Position numbers and translations under genes: made by a program
The notes under the pieces: generated by a model
What the model saw: only the letters and a program-made list of their open reading frames with translations
What the model was told of the DNA's origin: nothing
Database searches by the model: none
In this document: positions 60,737-64,000 of the stretch, in pieces
Layout of the letters: each line of letters begins with the position of its first letter
How positions within the stretch are numbered: the stretch's first letter is position 1
NCBI RefSeq assembly: GCF_900100335.1
Contig: NZ_FNFE01000005.1
Span: 334,116-398,115, forward strand
Source of the DNA: Natronorubrum texcoconense
GTDB taxonomy: Archaea; Halobacteriota; Halobacteria; Halobacteriales; Natrialbaceae
DNA: 64,000 nucleotides
Reading direction: 5' to 3'

Positions 60737-61143
60737 GTTGGGAGCCTCGTCCCGTTCCCGAACCGAACCCGGAGACCGAACGGTACTGGGCCGCGGCCGC
60801 GAGCGGCGAGCTACTGGTTCGCGAGTGTCTCGATTGTGGCCTCGTCTACCACTATCCGCGGTCGCTCTGCCCGGACTGCTTCAGCGAAAACGTCGAGTGG
60901 CGCGAGGCGTCGGGCGGCGGGGAGGTGTACTCGTACTCGATCGCTCGAGCGATAAGCGGCTGGCCGGAGGCGGATCTTCCGCTCGTACTCGCGTACGTGG
61001 AACTCGACGACGGGCCGCGGCTGATGACGAACGTCGACGCCGATCCCGAGGACGTCGAAATCGGCACGCGAGTCGACGTCCGGTTCGTCGATACGGACGC
61101 GTCGGACGTCGCCGTCCCGGTGTTCACTCCCGTCGACGACTGA
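60733..61143 (+). CDS. Zn-ribbon/OB-fold (DUF35) protein, partner of the thiolase-like protein
   Basis: A 136-residue protein. The Zn ribbon VRECLDCGLVYHYPRSLCPDC has its four Cys. The OB-fold follows (GGEVYSYSIARA, LVLAYVELDDGPRLMTNV). The ATG at 60733 overlaps the thiolase-like stop (ATGA), so the pair is translationally coupled. In known cases DUF35 proteins hold acyl-CoA and bridge subunits of the thiolase-like enzyme. Confidence 0.88.
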   Translation: MSWEPRPVPEPNPETERYWAAAASGELLVRECLDCGLVYHYPRSLCPDCFSENVEWREASGGGEVYSYSIARAISGWPEADLPLVLAYVELDDGPRLMTNVDADPEDVEIGTRVDVRFVDTDASDVAVPVFTPVDD

Positions 61144-61204
61144 CGGATCGTTCACGCTCGTTCGCGTAGAAAATCGACCGTACTGATCTGGACCGCGGTC
61201 GCAG

Positions 61205-62215
61205 CTATTCCGACGGGAGCCGGCCGGTCAGCGCCTCGCTGGCGGGGGCGATCGGGAGTTCGGTACCCAACCCTTCCTCGAGGGCCTTCTCGTAGAGCAT
61301 GTAGCCGGCGGCGACCGTTTCGATACCCGTTCCGCCGCTGTCGAACACCGTAATTTCGTCGTCGCTCGTTCGACCGGGAGCGGTCCCCGCCACCACCTCA
61401 CCGAGTTCGGCGTGAACGTGATCCTCGTCGACGACGCCCTCCTCGAGCGCCGCGAGGAACGATCCCGCGTCCTGCGTCACGCGGTCGCGGAGGTCGGGGA
61501 CGTACGTCGCGCGCTCGATGGTGGTCGTGTCGAGTTCGCGGCGGCCGGGGGTGTACTGACCCATCGCCGTCACGTGCGTCCCGGGCTCGAGGTCGTCGCC
61601 GTCGAAGACCGGATCGGCCGCCTTCGTCGCCGTGATGACGACGTCGGCACCGGTTACGGCGGCCGCACTCGAGTCGACGGCCTCGACGGACGCGTCGAGG
61701 TGGTCGTCGAACTCCGCGGCGAAGGTCTCTCGATTCTCCGGCGTCGGCGAGAAGACGCGGACCGACTCGAAGTCGCGGACGGTCGTCGTCGCGTGGAGTT
61801 GGCCACGGGCCTGCGCGCCGCTGCCGATGACGGCGAGGGTACGTGCATCGTCCCGCGAGAGCGCGTCGACGGCGACCGCGCCGGCCGCGCCCGTCTTGAA
61901 CGGATTCATGCTCGCGCCGTCGATCAGCGCGATGGGCTCGCCGCTTTCGGCGTCGAACAGCGGCGTCACGAACCAGGCGTTGGGTCCGCTAAAGCCCGAC
62001 GTGTACACGTAGCCACCCATCGCACCCGTGTCGGGGAGGATCGTCGAGTAGTTCGTGAGCTTTCCGTCCGGATTCTCGTTGCGGAACGTCTGTCGCGGCA
62101 GGGCCGGGGCGCCTTCTCCTCGCTGGCGGTAGCCCTCTCGGACGACGTCGACGTATTCGGCCGGCGTTGCGAGTCCGTCGACTTCGTCGCTGGTGAGAAA
62201 CAGCGTGTCTGTCAT
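61205..62215 (-). CDS. Ornithine cyclodeaminase/mu-crystallin family protein
   Basis: A 336-residue NAD(P)-binding protein. FKTGAAGAVAVDALSRDDARTLAVIGSGAQARGQL is the family core (the ion pair near K-T-G and the NAD motif GSGAQA), and ITVFDSGGTGIETVAAGYMLYEKA carries the catalytic Asp. Family members are ornithine cyclodeaminase, alanine dehydrogenase (archaeal) or ketimine reductase; which one this is cannot be told. It lies downstream of the Lrp gene (108 bp) on the same strand. Confidence 0.88.
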   Translation of the reverse strand: MTDTLFLTSDEVDGLATPAEYVDVVREGYRQRGEGAPALPRQTFRNENPDGKLTNYSTILPDTGAMGGYVYTSGFSGPNAWFVTPLFDAESGEPIALIDGASMNPFKTGAAGAVAVDALSRDDARTLAVIGSGAQARGQLHATTTVRDFESVRVFSPTPENRETFAAEFDDHLDASVEAVDSSAAAVTGADVVITATKAADPVFDGDDLEPGTHVTAMGQYTPGRRELDTTTIERATYVPDLRDRVTQDAGSFLAALEEGVVDEDHVHAELGEVVAGTAPGRTSDDEITVFDSGGTGIETVAAGYMLYEKALEEGLGTELPIAPASEALTGRLPSE

Positions 62216-62322
62216 ACTCGATCCATCACACGCAGGGTAGAAAAAGCCAACCGTTAGACAGGGGGTGAAGATGCAGTATACACGCTGGCGCGTGTGGATC
62301 GCTTACTGGGTCTCGATTTCGT

Positions 62323-62838
62323 TCACTCGGTCTCGAGGACGTTGCCGATCATCTCGTCGGACATGTTCTCCAGTAGCCTGTTTCCGTCCTTGAGTTCCCG
62401 CATGACGAATCGGGAGGACGTTTCGTTGACGCCGTCGATAGCGACGATATCGTCGATGACCTCGTTCATCTGATCGTGGTTCTGGACCCGCGAGATGACG
62501 ACGAAGTCGACGTCCCCCATGGTGTAGTAGACCTGCTGTACGCCCTCGACGTCGACCAATCCGTCACCGATCTCGTCGGCGTAGCCGCGCTCGTGCGAGA
62601 CGTTCACCTCGGTGATGACGACCATCGCGAGCCCCAGCGACTGGGGATCGATATCGGCGGAGATGTCCGTTATCACGCCGTCTTCTTTGAGGCGATTTAG
62701 TCGGTAATGGATCGTCGACTTCGAGAGATCGAGCTCGGCCGCGAGCTCCTCGAGGTTCTTCTCGTCGTTTTGCTCGAGCTCTCTGAGTATTTCGAGATCG
62801 TTTTCGTCCAGATCCGGCAGCGGTTTTGTGGGTTTCAT
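62323..62838 (-). CDS. Lrp/AsnC family transcriptional regulator
   Basis: A 171-residue regulator. The N-terminal winged helix is LPDLDENDLEILRELEQNDEKNLEELAAELDLSKSTIHYRLNRLKEDGVI, the C-terminal RAM ligand domain begins DPQSLGLAMVVITEV and contains GVQQVYYTMGDVDFVVISRVQN. It is typical of haloarchaeal Lrp proteins that sense amino acids. It sits between the aminotransferase and cyclodeaminase-like genes on the same strand and probably controls them. A perfect 8-bp-arm palindrome lies over its own promoter. Confidence 0.92.
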   Translation of the reverse strand: MKPTKPLPDLDENDLEILRELEQNDEKNLEELAAELDLSKSTIHYRLNRLKEDGVITDISADIDPQSLGLAMVVITEVNVSHERGYADEIGDGLVDVEGVQQVYYTMGDVDFVVISRVQNHDQMNEVIDDIVAIDGVNETSSRFVMRELKDGNRLLENMSDEMIGNVLETE

Positions 62839-62843
62839 ACTAT

Positions 62844-62865
62844 TTACTACGTAGCACCGTAGTAA
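62844..62865 (-). promoter_or_regulatory. Palindromic operator over the Lrp promoter
   Basis: Arms ttactacg and cgtagtaa with a 6-bp centre (tagcac), starting 6 bp before the ATG at 62838. On the coding strand the outer arm contains the TATA-like ttattac about 25 bp before the start, so a protein bound here would block transcription: autorepression. Confidence 0.6.
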
Positions 62866-62968
62866 TAAGGTTCGATACGTCGCGACGAAGTCCCCGGCTT
62901 CGACGCGCCGCGGTGATCGCAGCGTCGAGAGCCGTTACGGCGTCGTCGGTCTCCGTATCTGTAATGGT

Positions 62969-64000
62969 TCACCGATCCATCGCGGCGTCGGACACCTCGA
63001 GGGCGTCGTCGAGAACCGTGACGGCTTCGTCGATGTCGTCTTCCGTGATGGGCAGCGGGGGCGCGATGATGAGCGTGTTGATCATGTTGGCGACGTAGAC
63101 GCCGCCGTCGGAGGCGGCCGCGGCGACCTCGTCGACGACGGTCGTCCCCGTCGAGATCTTGTCCTCGCGCTCCCCGAACGGCACGCGTTCGTCGGGATCT
63201 TTCGTCAGCTCGATCCCGCGGAAGAGGCCGACACCCCGCGTCTCACCGACGCTCGGGTGGTCCTGAGCGAGCTCCTCGAGCCGATCGCCGAGGTAGTCGC
63301 CGACCTCGCTCGCGTGTTCGATGAGGTTCTCCTCCTGGTAGGTCTCGATGGCCGCGAGCCCGGCGGCACAGGCGACGGGGTGGCCCGCGTAGGTGTGGCC
63401 GTGACAGAACATTTCGTCCTCGAAGTGGTCGGTGATCTCGTCGGTGACGATCGTCGCGCCTAGCGGCGCGTAGGCTCCCGAGAGCCCCTTCGCCATCGTC
63501 ATGATGTCGGGCGTCACGTCGAACACGTCGCTGCCGAACCACTCGCCGGTGCGGCCGAAGCCGGCCATGACTTCGTCACAGATCAAGAGCGCGCCGTGAT
63601 CGTGAGCGATCTCCTTGAGCCGGGGCAGGTACTCGTCGGGCGGAACGAGAATGCCGTTCGAGCCGACGACCGGTTCGACGAGCACCGCCGCGACGGTGTC
63701 GCCTTCGAGCATCAGCATCTCGTCGATGTACTCGAGGCTCTCCATCGGCTCGAGGGTCGAACCGTAGGCGTACGGATCGGGGGCCTTGATCGTTCCCGGA
63801 ACGCCGGGTTCGGCCATCAGTCGTCGTGGGTCGCCAGTGACGCTAATCGAGCCGTGGGTCGCCCCGTGGTAGGAGCGGTACCGCGAGATGATCTTTTGCT
63901 TTCCCGTGTACATGCGGGCGATCTTGATCGCGGCTTCGACGGCTTCGGTGCCGCTGGTCGAGAAGAACGTCTTCGAGAGGTTCCCCGGCGTCACCTCCGC
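62969..64000 (-). CDS. Class III aminotransferase (aspartate aminotransferase family), 5' end outside the window
   Basis: The last 343 residues of a PLP aminotransferase of the class III fold. The phosphate motif SGTEAVEAAIKIARMYTG, Asp in LLICDEVMAGFGRTGEWFG, PLP Lys in MTMAKGLSGAYAPLGA and GHTYAGHPVACAA are clear. The frame stays open to base 64000, so about 90-100 residues are missing. The family includes 4-aminobutyrate and beta-alanine-type enzymes. It lies upstream of the Lrp gene, 130 bp away, and is likely one of its targets. It is related to the enzyme at 29914. Confidence 0.9.
   Translation of the reverse strand, partial: AEVTPGNLSKTFFSTSGTEAVEAAIKIARMYTGKQKIISRYRSYHGATHGSISVTGDPRRLMAEPGVPGTIKAPDPYAYGSTLEPMESLEYIDEMLMLEGDTVAAVLVEPVVGSNGILVPPDEYLPRLKEIAHDHGALLICDEVMAGFGRTGEWFGSDVFDVTPDIMTMAKGLSGAYAPLGATIVTDEITDHFEDEMFCHGHTYAGHPVACAAGLAAIETYQEENLIEHASEVGDYLGDRLEELAQDHPSVGETRGVGLFRGIELTKDPDERVPFGEREDKISTGTTVVDEVAAAASDGGVYVANMINTLIIAPPLPITEDDIDEAVTVLDDALEVSDAAMDR

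Overview
The window looks like a haloarchaeon, most likely of the Natrialba/Haloterrigena/Natrinema type. Its proteins are very rich in Asp and Glu, its coding DNA is GC-rich, and several genes have a TATA box about 25-30 bp before the start codon, which suggests leaderless transcripts. It also carries an archaeal Orc1/Cdc6 gene, a Tat-type signal peptide, haloarchaeal PadR and Lrp regulators, and an F420-type luciferase-fold enzyme. No tRNA, rRNA or CRISPR array was recognised. The gene content (a replication origin, many peripheral catabolic genes, pseudogenes) fits a megaplasmid or an accessory chromosomal region with its own origin.

Region by region. 1-11.8 kb: the end of a creatininase gene, a small phosphatase/arsenate-reductase-like protein, a minus-strand group (DUF7130 rubredoxin-like protein, ethylbenzene-dehydrogenase-type heme domain protein, MFS transporter), a pirin, a secreted polysaccharide deacetylase, a PIN-domain remnant, a molybdenum hydroxylase large subunit whose small and medium subunit genes have collapsed into one chimeric remnant, a sensor-like membrane protein and a second MFS transporter. 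12-15.6 kb: small zinc-ribbon and hypothetical genes, then a replication origin. It has a cdc6 gene flanked on both sides by twelve 17-bp ORB-like repeats and an AT-rich segment. 15.6-17 kb: a PadR regulator and an RNA ligase.

17-35 kb: a catabolic region for amino-acid-like and acyl-CoA substrates. It has a 3-hydroxyacyl-CoA dehydrogenase, two DAO-family oxidoreductases, two MFS carriers, a thiolase-like/DUF35 pair, an M20 peptidase, a gamma-glutamyltransferase, a glutaredoxin-peroxiredoxin fusion, a class III aminotransferase, a zinc-binding dehydrogenase, a RidA protein, a frameshifted D-2-hydroxyacid dehydrogenase, a sarcosine-oxidase-like enzyme and a solo IS200/IS605-type end hairpin. 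35.4-40.3 kb: a GNAT enzyme, a DUF4129-DUF58-membrane protein operon and a PadR regulator.

40.4-64 kb: a second catabolic region, mostly CoA-dependent. It has two acyl-CoA dehydrogenases, a CaiB/BaiF CoA-transferase, a glutaconate-type CoA-transferase (two subunits), a crotonase, a 3-hydroxyacyl-CoA dehydrogenase, a second thiolase-like/DUF35 pair, a ThDP enzyme, an HpcH/HpaI aldolase, an enolase-superfamily enzyme, a luciferase-like oxidoreductase, an ornithine-cyclodeaminase-like enzyme, an Lrp regulator with a palindrome over its own promoter, and the 3' part of a class III aminotransferase. A plausible reading is import of unusual organic acids or amino-acid derivatives by MFS carriers, CoA activation by transferases, beta-oxidation-like steps, and C-C cleavage by the thiolase-like/DUF35 complexes or the aldolase. 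The actual substrates cannot be read from the sequence.
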